From positions 1,426,001 to 1,490,000 of the forward strand of contig OY970397.1 of NCBI GenBank assembly GCA_963720515.1: a stretch of DNA of 64,000 nucleotides. Direction: 5' to 3'. Below are positions 9,893 to 19,327 of this stretch, piece by piece (within the stretch, counting starts at the first letter, position 1; every line of letters begins with the position of its first letter). Below the pieces are notes generated by a model that was not told the origin of the DNA, searched no databases, and saw nothing but the letters and a program-made list of their open reading frames with translations. Source of the DNA: G963720515 sp963720515 (GTDB lineage: Bacteria; Actinomycetota; Thermoleophilia; Gaiellales; Gaiellaceae). The position numbers and the translations under genes are program-made.

Positions 9893-10807
9893 GTGGGAGG
9901 CACTCGACTTGTGACGCGGACGCCGCGAACACGTCTCGCGTATGCGCTCGTAACGCCCGCCCGGGACGAGGCCGAGAACCTCGGCCGCCTCGCCGCCTGC
10001 ATCGTCGCGCAGACCGTGCAGCCCGCGGAGTGGATCATCGTCGAGAACGGGTCCAGCGACGCAACCGGCGAGATCGCCGCGGACCTCGCGGAGAAGACTC
10101 CGTGGGTCCGACTCGTGCGGCGCGAGGAGCCGGCCGAGGCCGTACGCGGAGGAGCGATCGTGCGCGCGTTCGAGGCCGGGGTGGCAGCGGTCGCCGAGCG
10201 GACCGACATCGTCGTGAATCTCGACGCGGACGTCACCCTGGCGCCGGACTACTTCGAGCGGCTCCTCGAGCACTTCGAGGCGAACCCGACGCTCGGGATC
10301 GCCAGTGGCAGCGCGTTCGAGCTCGAGAACGGCGTGTGGCGGCAGCGCTTCGCGACCCGATCGACGGTCTGGGGCGCGACGCGCGCCTACCGGCGGGAGT
10401 GCCTCAACGACGTTTCCCCCCTGGAGCAGCGGCTGGGCTGGGACGGGCTGGACGAGCTCGGCGCGATCGCGCGGGGCTGGGAGACGGCGACGTTCCTCGA
10501 CCTGCCGTTCCGCCATCATCGACGCGTCGGGGAGCGTGATCCCCACACGCGGGCGACCTGGATTGCGGAGGGAAGGCTCGCCCACTACATGCGGTACCGG
10601 CCCGGCTACCTGATGGCACGCGCCGTCTACTGCGCGCTCCGCGATCGCCAGGCCGCCGCGTTCGGGCTCCTCTGGGGCTACGGGGCCGCGGCGCTCGCGC
10701 ACGAGCCCCGTTGGGACGACGACGAGGCGGCCGCGTACCTGCGCCGGCTCCAGCGCATCCGCGCGCTGCCGTCGCGCGCACAGGAAGCGCTCGGGAGGCG
10801 TGCGTAG
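9893..10807 (+). CDS. Glycosyltransferase family 2
   Basis: 304 residues, GT-A fold. YALVTPARDEAENL is the donor-binding start of GT2 enzymes, followed by IIVENGSSDATGE and the metal-binding DXD-type segment VVNLDADVTLAPDY. A conserved acceptor-side region with GWDGLDELG follows near residues 180-190. It probably transfers a sugar onto the growing lipid-linked oligosaccharide on the cytoplasmic face. GTG start; 9911 is an alternative in-frame GTG. Stop precedes the AsnB start by only 2 bp, so this gene, asnB and wecB form one transcription unit. Confidence 0.9.
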   Translation: MGGTRLVTRTPRTRLAYALVTPARDEAENLGRLAACIVAQTVQPAEWIIVENGSSDATGEIAADLAEKTPWVRLVRREEPAEAVRGGAIVRAFEAGVAAVAERTDIVVNLDADVTLAPDYFERLLEHFEANPTLGIASGSAFELENGVWRQRFATRSTVWGATRAYRRECLNDVSPLEQRLGWDGLDELGAIARGWETATFLDLPFRHHRRVGERDPHTRATWIAEGRLAHYMRYRPGYLMARAVYCALRDRQAAAFGLLWGYGAAALAHEPRWDDDEAAAYLRRLQRIRALPSRAQEALGRRA

Positions 10808-10809
10808 CC

Positions 10810-12738
10810 GTGTGCGGGATCTGCGGCGTCGTGCAGGTCGGCGGTGAGCCCAGGCGCGTCCTCGCGCCGGGCGTCCTCGACCGCATGACCGATGCCATGA
10901 CGCACCGGGGCCCGGACGACCGCGGCACCTACGAGGCCGACGGCGTCGCCCTCGGCGTCCGGCGGCTCAGCATCGTCGACGTCGCAGGCGGGCACCAGCC
11001 GGTGTCGAGCGAGGACGGACGGGTCGTCGCCGTGCAAAACGGCGAGCTCTACAACCACACCGACCTGCGCCGTGAGCTCGAGCGGGCCGGGCACCGCTTC
11101 CGCAGCGGGTGCGACACGGACGTCATCCCCCACCTCTACGAGGATTCCGGGCCCGCGTTCGAGGAGCGCCTGCGCGGCAAGTTCGCCATCGCCGTGTGGG
11201 ACGAGCGGACGCGCTCGGCGGTCGTCGCGCGCGACCGCCTCGGGATCAAGCCTCTGTACTACGCGCGCTGCGGCGACCTGCTCGTCTTCGGCTCGGAGCT
11301 CAAGAGCGTCCTCGCGAGCGGCCTTGTGTCGAGCGAGCTCGACTACGAGGCGATCGACGTCTATCTGACCCTCAGCTACTTCCCGGGTGGGCGGACACCC
11401 CTCGCCGGCGTCCGCAAGCTCGAGCCGGGCCACCGCCTCGAGATCGGGTCCGGCGACGTTCGAGTAGAGCGCTACTGGGACTTCCCGGAGCCCACTTCGG
11501 CTCCGGCAGGGCGGACGGAGGACGAGACCACGGAGATGCTGCTCGAGCTGCTCGACGAGGCCGTCCGCGACCGGCTGATGAGCGACGTGCCTCTGGGCGC
11601 CATGCTGAGCGGGGGGCTCGACTCGAGCCTCGTCGTCGCGCTCATGGCGCGGCACATGACCGAGCCGGTCAAGACGTTCGCGATCGGCTTCTCCGATCCG
11701 GGCGGCGACAACGAGCTCGCCGACGCCCGGTTCGTCGCCGAGACGCTCGGGACGGATCATCACGAGCTCGAGCTCTCATACGAGAGCGACGTCGTCGACC
11801 TGCCCGACCTGCTCTGGCACCTCGACGAGCCGGTGGCGGACCTCTCGGCGCTCGGGTTTCACGCCCTGTCGCGGATGGCGAGCCGCCACGTGACGGTCGC
11901 GCTCTCCGGCCAGGGCGCAGACGAGCTCTTCGGCGGCTACCGCAAGCACCGGGCGGCCGCGGCCGTCGGCACCTGGCGGCGCACGCTCGGCCCGGCCGCG
12001 GGGCCGCTCGGGGGGCTCGTCGGCCGCCTTCCGGACCGGTTCGGCCGGGGACCGGCGGCCCTCGCGGCCGCCGACCCGGTGGAGCGCCTGCTCGCTACGA
12101 GCGGCCAGCTCGACCCGGAGCTCCGCGCCGAGCTCGCCCGCGGGCCGCTCGCCGGCGTCGAGCCGGGCTCTGCCGAACGAGCGGTGCGCTCCGCGCTCGG
12201 GGACGTCGGCGACGACCCACTCCCCGCGATGCTCTATCTCGACGGACGCCTCGCGCTCGTGGACGACATGGTCCACTACTTCGACCGCGCCTCGATGGCG
12301 CACGGGCTCGAGGTTCGCGTCCCCTTCCTCGACCACCGCCTCGTCGAATTCTGCGCGACCATCCCGGCCGGGCTCAAGATCCGCGGCCGGACGCAGAAGT
12401 ACATCCTGAAGCGCGCCGCGCGCGGGCTCGTCCCCGACCGGATCGTCGACAAGCGCAAGCGCGGCTTCTTCCGGCGCTCGTCGGTCGGCTGGCTTCAGGC
12501 GCAGATGCCCGGGGCCGTGTCCGATTACCTGCTGGGGCCGTCGCCGCGCTGCGCCGAGTTCCTCGATCGCGATGCACTCGAACGCCTCCTTGCGGACTAC
12601 CGCGCGGGACGCGCCGACCGCCACGTCCACCTCCTGATCGCAATCCTCTTGCTCGAGATCTGGCTCACGACGTACCTGCCACGCGCGGTCGCGCACCCGA
12701 TGCAGGCACGCGAACGGATCGTCGTCGGACGCGCATGA
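10810..12738 (+). CDS. asnB: Asparagine synthase (glutamine-hydrolysing)
   Basis: 642 residues. Starting at GTG 10810 places the nucleophile Cys at position 2 (V-CGICGVV), as required after Met removal in class II amidotransferases; longer in-frame starts are therefore rejected. The N-terminal Ntn glutaminase domain (about 1-210, with NGELYNH) is followed by the synthetase domain with the PP-loop SGGLDSS and the C-terminal VPFLDHRLVEF. The reaction is Asp + Gln + ATP to Asn + Glu, but AsnB homologs inside polysaccharide loci often amidate sugar acids instead. It overlaps wecB by 4 bp (ATGA). Confidence 0.93.
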   Translation: MCGICGVVQVGGEPRRVLAPGVLDRMTDAMTHRGPDDRGTYEADGVALGVRRLSIVDVAGGHQPVSSEDGRVVAVQNGELYNHTDLRRELERAGHRFRSGCDTDVIPHLYEDSGPAFEERLRGKFAIAVWDERTRSAVVARDRLGIKPLYYARCGDLLVFGSELKSVLASGLVSSELDYEAIDVYLTLSYFPGGRTPLAGVRKLEPGHRLEIGSGDVRVERYWDFPEPTSAPAGRTEDETTEMLLELLDEAVRDRLMSDVPLGAMLSGGLDSSLVVALMARHMTEPVKTFAIGFSDPGGDNELADARFVAETLGTDHHELELSYESDVVDLPDLLWHLDEPVADLSALGFHALSRMASRHVTVALSGQGADELFGGYRKHRAAAAVGTWRRTLGPAAGPLGGLVGRLPDRFGRGPAALAAADPVERLLATSGQLDPELRAELARGPLAGVEPGSAERAVRSALGDVGDDPLPAMLYLDGRLALVDDMVHYFDRASMAHGLEVRVPFLDHRLVEFCATIPAGLKIRGRTQKYILKRAARGLVPDRIVDKRKRGFFRRSSVGWLQAQMPGAVSDYLLGPSPRCAEFLDRDALERLLADYRAGRADRHVHLLIAILLLEIWLTTYLPRAVAHPMQARERIVVGRA

Positions 12739-13916
12739 CGAACGCGCTGAGCACTCCTCCGCTCGTCGTCCATGTCGTCGGTGCGCGGCCGAACTACATG
12801 AAGGTCGCCCCGCTCTACGCGGCCCTCGAGCTGAGCGGCGCGGTCGACCAGCGGCTCGTCCACACGGGTCAGCACTACGACGCCGCCGTCAAGGACGTGT
12901 TCTTCGGCGAGCTGCCGCTGCCGCTCCCGCACGTGCAGCTCGAGGTCGGGTCGGGAGCGCACGGCGCTCAGACGGCGCGGGCCCTCGCCGGGCTCGAGGA
13001 GGTCTTCCAAGAGCTCCGCCCCGACCTCGTGGTCGTGCCGGGCGATGTCAACTCGACGCTGGCCGGTGCGCTCGCAGCCGCGAAGCTCGGGATTCCGGTG
13101 TGCCACCTCGAGGCCGGCCTCAGGAGCTTCGACTGGGCGATGCCGGAGGAGCACAACCGCAGGCTCACCGACCACCTGTCGACGCTGCTGCTCACCCACT
13201 CCCCGGAGGCCTTCGAAAACCTCGCGCGCGAGGGCGTCGCCCCGACCGCGATCCACTACGTCGGCAACACGATGATCGACACCCTGCTCAGCCACGTCGC
13301 GGGCGCCCGAGAGCTGGCCGCGTGGCGCGACTACGAGCTCGAGCCCCGCGGCTACGTCCTCGTCACGCTCCACCGGCCCGCGCTCGTCGACAGTCCGGAG
13401 CTCCTCCGGGCGACGATGCGTTCGCTCGTCCGGATCAGCGCCGAGCTCCCGGTCGTCTTCCCCGTCCATCCGCGGACGCGGGCACGCCTCGACGACCTCG
13501 GCATCGCGCCCGGCTCCGTGAAGCTCGTCGAGCCGCAGTCCTACCAACGCTTTCTCTCGCTCGAGGCCGAGGCGGCGGCGGTCGTGACCGACTCGGGCGG
13601 AGTCCAGGAGGAGACGACCGTGCTCGGCGTTCCCTGCTTCACGCTGCGTGAGAACACGGAACGGCCCATCACGGTAAGCCATGGGACGAACGTCGTCCTC
13701 GGGCTCGATCCGGCCCGGCTGCTCGAGATTCCGGCCAGGATCGCAGCCCCGCGTCCGGCCCTGACTCCGCCGCTTTGGGACGGCCTCGCCGGCGCGCGCG
13801 CTGCGCTCGTGGTGGAGGGCTACCTCGAGGCGGGCGGCGGTCTGCCGGCGCACGCGACCGGCCCCGCCCGAATGGCGTTCGGCCAAATCGCGGCCGCCGC
13901 GCGGCCGATCCACTAG
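12735..13916 (+). CDS. wecB: UDP-N-acetylglucosamine 2-epimerase (non-hydrolysing)
   Basis: 393 residues; interconverts UDP-GlcNAc and UDP-ManNAc in the cytoplasm for surface glycan synthesis. Family motifs are all visible: VVGARPNYMKVAPL at the N-terminus, HLEAGLRSFD, PEEHNRRLTDHLS, and VVTDSGGVQEE binding UDP. The ATG at 12735 overlaps the asnB stop. A much longer upstream open frame exists but is only the shadow of asnB. Presence of this enzyme implies a ManNAc-derived residue in the exported polymer. Confidence 0.95.
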   Translation: MTNALSTPPLVVHVVGARPNYMKVAPLYAALELSGAVDQRLVHTGQHYDAAVKDVFFGELPLPLPHVQLEVGSGAHGAQTARALAGLEEVFQELRPDLVVVPGDVNSTLAGALAAAKLGIPVCHLEAGLRSFDWAMPEEHNRRLTDHLSTLLLTHSPEAFENLAREGVAPTAIHYVGNTMIDTLLSHVAGARELAAWRDYELEPRGYVLVTLHRPALVDSPELLRATMRSLVRISAELPVVFPVHPRTRARLDDLGIAPGSVKLVEPQSYQRFLSLEAEAAAVVTDSGGVQEETTVLGVPCFTLRENTERPITVSHGTNVVLGLDPARLLEIPARIAAPRPALTPPLWDGLAGARAALVVEGYLEAGGGLPAHATGPARMAFGQIAAAARPIH

Positions 13917-13924
13917 CCACACGG

Positions 13925-14094
13925 GGCGAGCCTGCCTCGAGGCCTTCGGGCCGCGTTCTCCGCGGTGTTGCGTGGACGGTGATCTCCCAAGCCTTCGGGC
14001 CAGGGCGCCTCGACGATCGGTCGCGATCATCCTGGCGGGGCTGCTCCTCCCGTCCGACCCGAGCGATTCCGTTCCGGTGCTGACCGAGACCTAG
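13925..14094 (+). pseudogene. Fossil of a third WzxC-like flippase gene
   Basis: Read from 13928, one frame gives EPASRPSGRVLRGVAWTVISQ then AFGP; after a frame change near 14008 another frame gives RSVAIILAGLLLPSD and stops at 14094. These two pieces align in order with the N-terminus of the intact flippase at 4760-6250 (ILRGVAWKGGSQTFG and then VAAILAHLLSPHD). Everything after the first helix is missing. It is therefore a frameshifted, truncated remnant directly behind wecB, showing that the locus has lost or replaced a flippase. Confidence 0.6.
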
Positions 14095-15101
14095 CGGCGC
14101 GCGAGAGCCCGCTCCGGCACGACGACGCGCTCGGGCACCCGCTGTGCCCGGTGCCAGGCGACCGTCTTCGCGAGCCCCTGGGCGATCGAGACCTTCGCCT
14201 CGAACCCGAGCAGCTCCTTTGCCTTCGTCGTGTCCGGCACGCGGTAGCGGACGTCCTGGTAGTTGCCCGGGAAGTCGGCGTACGGGATGAAGTGCGCCCG
14301 CAGCGGCATCGGGATCTCGAGGTGTTCCTGCACCCGCTCTGCGAGCTCGAGGATCGACAGCGTCTCCGTCCCGCCGACGTTGATGACCTCCCCGCGCGCC
14401 TTGGGACGCCGAAGCGCCCGGACGAAGCCGTCGACCGTGTCGGTCACGTAGGTGAACGTCCTCGTTTGCTGGCCGTCCCCGTGGATCTCCACCGACTCGC
14501 CGTCGAGCAGCGCCTCGATGAACGTGACGAGGGGCCCGCCCCACCAGCTCATGTGGTTTCGCGGGCCGTAGGCGTTGAAGAGCCGAAGCACGGTCACCTT
14601 GAGGCCGCGCTCCTCCGCGAGCGCGAGGGCCAGGTGCTCGTCGTAGAGCTTCGAGACCGCGTAGGACCACCGCTTCGAGGTCGGCGGCCCGAGCACGAGC
14701 GTGCCGTCCTCCGCGAAGGGCGGCTCGGCGTTTCCGTACACATCGGACGTCGACGTGATGATCAGATCCGCGCCGAGCTGCAGCGCGACGCCGCACGCCG
14801 CGTTCGCGCCGGCGACGTTCACCTCGAGGGTCGAGACGACGCCGCCGAAGCGCGGGATCTTCTTCGCGGCGAGGTGCGCGATCGCGTCGCAGCCGTCGAA
14901 CGCCGCCCGAAGCGGGCGACGCCGGGTGCAGTCCAGCACCTCGAACGTGAACAGCGGATTGCCGAGGACCGGCTCCAGGTTCGAAACCGATCCGTACGAG
15001 AGGTCGTCGACACCGACGACCTCGCACCCTTCCTTCACAAGCCGCTCGCACAAGTGCGAGCCGATGAATCCTGCGGCGCCGGTGACCCCTACACGTCTCA
15101 T
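14091..15101 (-). CDS. NAD-dependent nucleotide-sugar epimerase/dehydratase
   Basis: 336 residues, extended SDR. GVTGAAGFIGSHLCE carries the GxxGxxG NAD motif; IITSTSDVYG supplies the catalytic Ser/Thr and YAVSKLYDEH the YxxxK pair; LRLFNAYGPRNHMSWW is the substrate loop. It most resembles UDP-glucose 4-epimerase or UDP-glucuronate decarboxylase-type enzymes, but the exact reaction cannot be fixed. Its ATG overlaps the stop of the upstream membrane glycosyltransferase by 4 bp, and it is last of a four-gene operon (19016 to 14091). Confidence 0.9.
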   Translation of the reverse strand: MRRVGVTGAAGFIGSHLCERLVKEGCEVVGVDDLSYGSVSNLEPVLGNPLFTFEVLDCTRRRPLRAAFDGCDAIAHLAAKKIPRFGGVVSTLEVNVAGANAACGVALQLGADLIITSTSDVYGNAEPPFAEDGTLVLGPPTSKRWSYAVSKLYDEHLALALAEERGLKVTVLRLFNAYGPRNHMSWWGGPLVTFIEALLDGESVEIHGDGQQTRTFTYVTDTVDGFVRALRRPKARGEVINVGGTETLSILELAERVQEHLEIPMPLRAHFIPYADFPGNYQDVRYRVPDTTKAKELLGFEAKVSIAQGLAKTVAWHRAQRVPERVVVPERALARR

Positions 15102-16885
15102 TCCCCTGCTCGCCTCCAGATTGTCAGCGTCCGCGGTCCGGCTGTTTTCGCCGACACCGTCGCGACGCGCTCGTAGTTGAGAGCGATCCAGGCGGCGAGC
15201 CCGCGGCCGAAGCCGTCGCCGAACGCTCCTTGTCCGTACGCCGGCCACGTGCGGTCGTCGGTGACGACCAGCCGAACCGGGTTCTTCTCGAGGTAGGCGA
15301 TCGCGTCGCGCTCCCCGTCGGGCCGAGCGAGGACGCCCGGCAGCACCGAGATCTCGGGCAGCGCCGGCGTGCGGCCGGACAGCGCCTCGAGGCCGGTCAG
15401 GAGCGGCAGGACGAGAATCCGCTCGCCCGGCGCGGTCTCCCGCTCGATCCATTCGAGCGCGCCCGTGTAGAGCGCCGCCTCGCCCGGCGTCTCCGCCAGC
15501 GAGCCCTCGTCCCCGCGCACGACGGAGGACTCCGCGCGCGCGTCGTTGATCGTCAGCCCGACGCCGGCGGCAACGAGGAAGCCGAGCCAGACCGCTCCGA
15601 TCGCCACCGCGGCCTGCGTCTTCGCGAGCGTCTTCATGTGCAGGTGCACGAGGAAGATCGCGACGAGCGGCGCGTAGTAGACGGCCATCTGCGGCTTGGG
15701 CGAGTGAAGGAAGAAGCCGTTGTACGCGGTCGCGGCCACGATCGCGAGCGCGACCGCCGAGGCGACCCGAACGAGACTCGTCTGAGAGCTGGGTGCGCGC
15801 CGGGCTCGGACGAGCAACACGATCGCGGCGACGGCCGCGCCGAGCGGCACCCAGCCGTAGACGAACTGCAGCCCATGCCGAAGCGCCTCCGGATTGACGA
15901 AGGCGGCCGCGACGGCGAGGAGCCCGCCTCCGACCACGAGGGCGGCGGCGATGGTGCGCGAACGGCCGGGCCGCTCCGCGAGCCGCGCGACCGCGAGCAG
16001 CACCGCGACGCCGAGCGCGTAGAGGAGCGCCCGTCCACCGAGATCGACGAAGCTCCCGATCGTCAGCGGCATCCGGGTGCGGATGAGCTCGTCGCCGCCG
16101 GCGGAGAGGGTGTCGACCGGATAGAGGTTCTCGAGGAAGAGCCGGTGCGGCGAGACCGAGGTCAGGAACGCGCCGTACACGACCGCCGGGATCGCGAGCC
16201 CGATCCCGCCGAGTACGAGCGCGTCCCGGCGGACGGCACGGCCGCTCCAGGAGCGGACGACGAGCCAGGCCGCAACAGCGACCGCGCCCGCGAGCGCAGG
16301 CTCGGGCTTCGTGAGCGCGAGGAGGCCGAGCGCCGTTCCGGCGGCGACTGCCCACGGGAGCGTCTCGCGACTGCCGAGCTGCCGCAGGCAGAGCAAGAGC
16401 ACCAACAGGAAGAGCGTGCCGAGCGTCGCCGCGATCGTGTGCGGAAGGACGTACGAGAAGTTGTTCGGCGCGAATGCGACCGCCGTCGTGAGCGCGGCCG
16501 CGAGGAATGCGCCGAGCGGCCCGACGAACGTCCGCGCGAGCGCGTACGTGGCCGCGACGATCGCAGCCGTGATCGCCAGGCCGAGGGCCACGATCGCCCC
16601 GACACCCGGACCGGCGACCGCAGAGACGAGGCCGGCGAGGAGCGGGGCGAGCGGCCCGTAGTAGTAGATGAAGTCGACGTACGGAAGCCGCCCGTCGGCG
16701 ACGAGCGAGCCGGCGACGACGTCGTAGCCGGTGTCGCTGTCCAGGTCGCCCCACGTACCCGCCGCGAGGGCGGCCAGCGCGATGCCGAGCACCGCAAGCC
16801 CGGCCAGCGCCAATGTGTCCGCGCCGAATGCGACCCGCAGGCGTCTGCTCGCCCCTTCCCTCAGCGCAACGGCCTGCACGCTCAT
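15098..16885 (-). CDS. Membrane glycosyltransferase, GT39/ArnT-like
   Basis: 595 residues with about 12 hydrophobic helices and a soluble C-terminal domain. In the first periplasmic loop DLDSDTGYD and then VDFIYYYGPLAPLL give the acidic residue pattern of GT-C enzymes that use polyprenyl-phosphate sugars (protein O-mannosyltransferase/ArnT family). It would act outside the membrane, adding a sugar from undecaprenyl-phosphate. The neighbouring dolichol-phosphate-mannose-synthase-like GT2 (18192-19016) could make that donor. Start codon overlaps the stop of the FAD oxidoreductase (4 bp) and its stop overlaps the epimerase start. Confidence 0.8.
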   Translation of the reverse strand: MSVQAVALREGASRRLRVAFGADTLALAGLAVLGIALAALAAGTWGDLDSDTGYDVVAGSLVADGRLPYVDFIYYYGPLAPLLAGLVSAVAGPGVGAIVALGLAITAAIVAATYALARTFVGPLGAFLAAALTTAVAFAPNNFSYVLPHTIAATLGTLFLLVLLLCLRQLGSRETLPWAVAAGTALGLLALTKPEPALAGAVAVAAWLVVRSWSGRAVRRDALVLGGIGLAIPAVVYGAFLTSVSPHRLFLENLYPVDTLSAGGDELIRTRMPLTIGSFVDLGGRALLYALGVAVLLAVARLAERPGRSRTIAAALVVGGGLLAVAAAFVNPEALRHGLQFVYGWVPLGAAVAAIVLLVRARRAPSSQTSLVRVASAVALAIVAATAYNGFFLHSPKPQMAVYYAPLVAIFLVHLHMKTLAKTQAAVAIGAVWLGFLVAAGVGLTINDARAESSVVRGDEGSLAETPGEAALYTGALEWIERETAPGERILVLPLLTGLEALSGRTPALPEISVLPGVLARPDGERDAIAYLEKNPVRLVVTDDRTWPAYGQGAFGDGFGRGLAAWIALNYERVATVSAKTAGPRTLTIWRRAGE

Positions 16886-18195
16886 GCCGCCTCCCGCCGT
16901 TGGGCCCCGAGCCGCTCGAGGATCCCGGGCACGACGCGATCCGCGACCCCGATCACGGCCTGACCGCTCACGATCTCGGGATAGACGTGCGCGGTTGAGG
17001 CGAGCGCGAGTCCGGGCGCGGGGAACATGTCGGGCAGGCGCTTCGCACCGCCGATCAGGTGGACGGGCTCGGTGACCCGCGCGCGCTGGAGGCTCGAGTC
17101 GAGGATGTCCTCGTCGGTGAGGTCGGGGAAGATCGTCCGGGCGTGCTCCAGGTACTCCGCGGCGACGTCGGCGGCCGGCCGCTCCTGGTCGGGATGTCCC
17201 GGGTCGACGTACTTGGAGACGTAGAGGAGCGTTCCGCCGACCGCGTCCGGGTCGACGACGTGCGTCGTCTCGACGATCGTCGTCAGCGGAATGCGCCGGT
17301 CGGTGATGTTCAGGTGGTAGTACGGGCTCACGCTGCGCCGCGTCCGCAGCAGAAGACAGATGACGCCGAGGTAGCGGCAATGGTCGGTCGCCTGCTCGGC
17401 GATCCGCGGCGAGAGCAGCGTGCGCGCCTGCGGCGGAACGAGCGTGCAGAGCACCTGGTCGAACTGGCGGAAGCCGTCCGGCACGAGGAGCCCCGTGACC
17501 GAGTCGTCGCCGACGATGCGCTCCACGGGCGTTCCGGCGTGCACCTCGCCGCCGAGCCGCCGGATCTCACGCTCGAGCGCGTCGATCAGCGTCGAGTAGC
17601 CGCCTTCGAGCCAGCCCATCACCTCATTCCCGTGCGAGTCACGGGTCGTCGCCATGCGCCGCGAGCGGGCCCAGATGTAGGTCGCGGGGAGATCGTCGTA
17701 GCGTCCGTCGAACTTGGAGTCGAGCAGCGGCGCCCAGAGACGCTCGACCACCTTCTTCCCGCAGAGCCGGGCGAGCCACTTCTGCAGCGGGATGTCGTCG
17801 AGGTCGTCGTAGTCGCGCTTCAACTGGCAGCGGGCGACGAACGCGGCAAGCCGCGCACGGCCCAGCGGGCTCAGGATGGGGAACCTGAGGAACTCCTTCG
17901 GCGTGGTCATCGAGAAGAGCCGCCCGTCGCCGTAGAAGCCGACCCGCGTGGGCCGGAACCGGAAGCGGTCGCCGAGCCCGAGCTCCTCGGCGAGCCCGAT
18001 GACGCGATCGTCCGTCGGGAGGATCACGTGGTAGAAGCGGTCGACGGGCACACCGCCGAGGGGGAACGACCCGACGAGGCCGCCGAGGTCGTTCGAGCGC
18101 TCGTACAGCGCAACGCGCACACCCGACTGCGCAAGCCGAAGCGCAGCGGTCATTCCGAGGATGCCGCCGCCGACGATGCCGACGGAAGGGGTCAT
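16882..18195 (-). CDS. FAD-dependent oxidoreductase (protoporphyrinogen-oxidase/UDP-galactopyranose-mutase-like)
   Basis: 437 residues. The N-terminal dinucleotide motif GIVGGGILGMTAALRL is followed by YERSNDLGGL, and a C-terminal FAD segment ends in PGLALASTAHVYPEIVSG. The middle resembles NAD(P)/FAD amine oxidoreductases found in glycan operons, where such enzymes are proposed to act on polyprenyl-linked or nucleotide sugars. The reaction is not known. It overlaps both neighbours by 4 bp, so it is an integral part of the GT2/oxidoreductase/GT39/epimerase operon. Confidence 0.85.
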   Translation of the reverse strand: MTPSVGIVGGGILGMTAALRLAQSGVRVALYERSNDLGGLVGSFPLGGVPVDRFYHVILPTDDRVIGLAEELGLGDRFRFRPTRVGFYGDGRLFSMTTPKEFLRFPILSPLGRARLAAFVARCQLKRDYDDLDDIPLQKWLARLCGKKVVERLWAPLLDSKFDGRYDDLPATYIWARSRRMATTRDSHGNEVMGWLEGGYSTLIDALEREIRRLGGEVHAGTPVERIVGDDSVTGLLVPDGFRQFDQVLCTLVPPQARTLLSPRIAEQATDHCRYLGVICLLLRTRRSVSPYYHLNITDRRIPLTTIVETTHVVDPDAVGGTLLYVSKYVDPGHPDQERPAADVAAEYLEHARTIFPDLTDEDILDSSLQRARVTEPVHLIGGAKRLPDMFPAPGLALASTAHVYPEIVSGQAVIGVADRVVPGILERLGAQRREAA

Positions 18196-19016
18196 CCGGG
18201 AGCGGTCCCGCGTGCGAACCGGGCACGGGCGAGCAGACGCCAGTACGCCAGGGTCGTCTTCAGGATCGGCATCTTGCTCTTGCCCACGCGGCGAGTGGAG
18301 TCGAGCGCGACCGGAACCTCAGTGATCGTCGCGCCGAGCTTCGCGAGCTTCGCGAGGATCTCGGCCTTGCAGGCGAACCCCGGCTCGCGGATCAGCTGGT
18401 CTCCATAGCGCCCGTGCGCGCTGCGCAGGACCGACGCGCGGTAGACGCGGAAGAACGACGACACGGTGTGCGCCTCGAGGCCGAGCGTGCGGCGCACCGT
18501 CCAGCCCGCGCCGGCGCTCAGGAAGCGGCGCAGGGGCTTCACGTTGACCATCACCCAGGAGGCCAGGACGACATCGGAGCCGTTGCCGGCCTCGGCGATC
18601 ATCTCGGGGAGCGCGTCGAGGTCGCTCGTCGTGTCCGCTTCGAGCGTGATCACGAGGGCGTCGTCGTCGCAGCGATCGAGCGCGGCGAGGAATCCCTGCC
18701 GGAACGCAGCCCCCGGGCCCTGGTTCTGGCCCATTTGGAGCAGTTCGACGGGCACTGGGCCGCGGTAGGCCGAAACGACCTCGGCCGTGCCGTCGGCCGA
18801 GCCGTCGTCGACGATGAGGACGCGGCTGCCCGGCGGAAAGAGCTCCGGGCGATGCTCGAAGTCGGCGAGAAGGCGTGGAAGGTTCTCCTCCTCGTTGTAG
18901 GCCGGGATGACGAACACGTGCTGCGCCGCACGCTCCTCGACGAACTGCGGTGCGAGGGGCGCAGGCAGCGGAAGGGCTACGGGCAAAGCGACGCTCGTCA
19001 TCGCGCCCCTCCGCAC
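18192..19016 (-). CDS. Glycosyltransferase family 2, dolichol-phosphate-mannose-synthase-like
   Basis: 274 residues. VFVIPAYNEEENLPRLL, VLIVDDGSADGTAEV and ITLEADTTSDLDALPEM are the three donor/metal motifs of polyprenyl-phosphate hexose synthases. No C-terminal TM pair is present, so it is a soluble or peripheral DPM1-type enzyme. It would charge undecaprenyl-phosphate with a sugar for the GT39-like enzyme two genes downstream. ATG at 19016; MTSVAL at 19001 is an alternative start. First gene of the operon; the 311-bp gap upstream must hold its promoter. Confidence 0.88.
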   Translation of the reverse strand: MRRGAMTSVALPVALPLPAPLAPQFVEERAAQHVFVIPAYNEEENLPRLLADFEHRPELFPPGSRVLIVDDGSADGTAEVVSAYRGPVPVELLQMGQNQGPGAAFRQGFLAALDRCDDDALVITLEADTTSDLDALPEMIAEAGNGSDVVLASWVMVNVKPLRRFLSAGAGWTVRRTLGLEAHTVSSFFRVYRASVLRSAHGRYGDQLIREPGFACKAEILAKLAKLGATITEVPVALDSTRRVGKSKMPILKTTLAYWRLLARARFARGTAPG

Positions 19017-19327
19017 ACGGCGGCCCGCACTGCTTCTATTACCTGTTGATCTCCACTGCGCATCCGGCTTCGGCCCCTCCCGAGCAGACGTCCCTAGAGG
19101 CGTCGAGATTAGGTCCCGAGAACCGTCAAAACCAGGCCAGACCTCGAAAACCCGTCACCCGGCGAGGGGGCTAACCCTTCGGGGGGTTGAGACGCGCGCG
19201 CCGCGCCGCGAACCTGTCCGTCCGGGGAATTCCGCCGGACGGCCCTCGCATCGATGATTCGCGTCACCGTGACTGTGCGCGCCGCCAGCCCGTCGACGGT
19301 GCGCTCGCGTTCCCGAACGGAACCCGC
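19017..19327. other. 311-bp divergent intergenic region
   Basis: This gap separates the GT2 operon from the second flippase and must hold both promoters. Besides a small hairpin (AACCC at 19173-19177 pairing with GGGTT at 19184-19188) I see no conserved motif, RNA or credible coding sequence. An open frame from 19187 joins the flippase but its composition there is not coding-like. Confidence 0.5.

Noticed and set aside
11109..12734. 935-codon frame running through asnB into wecB
   Set aside because: The first 540 codons are the off-frame image of asnB; only the part from 12735 is a real gene.
15230..16963. 577-codon plus-strand frame across the membrane glycosyltransferase
   Set aside because: Antisense to a hydrophobic protein; it encodes an implausible Arg/Glu/Asp-rich polypeptide.
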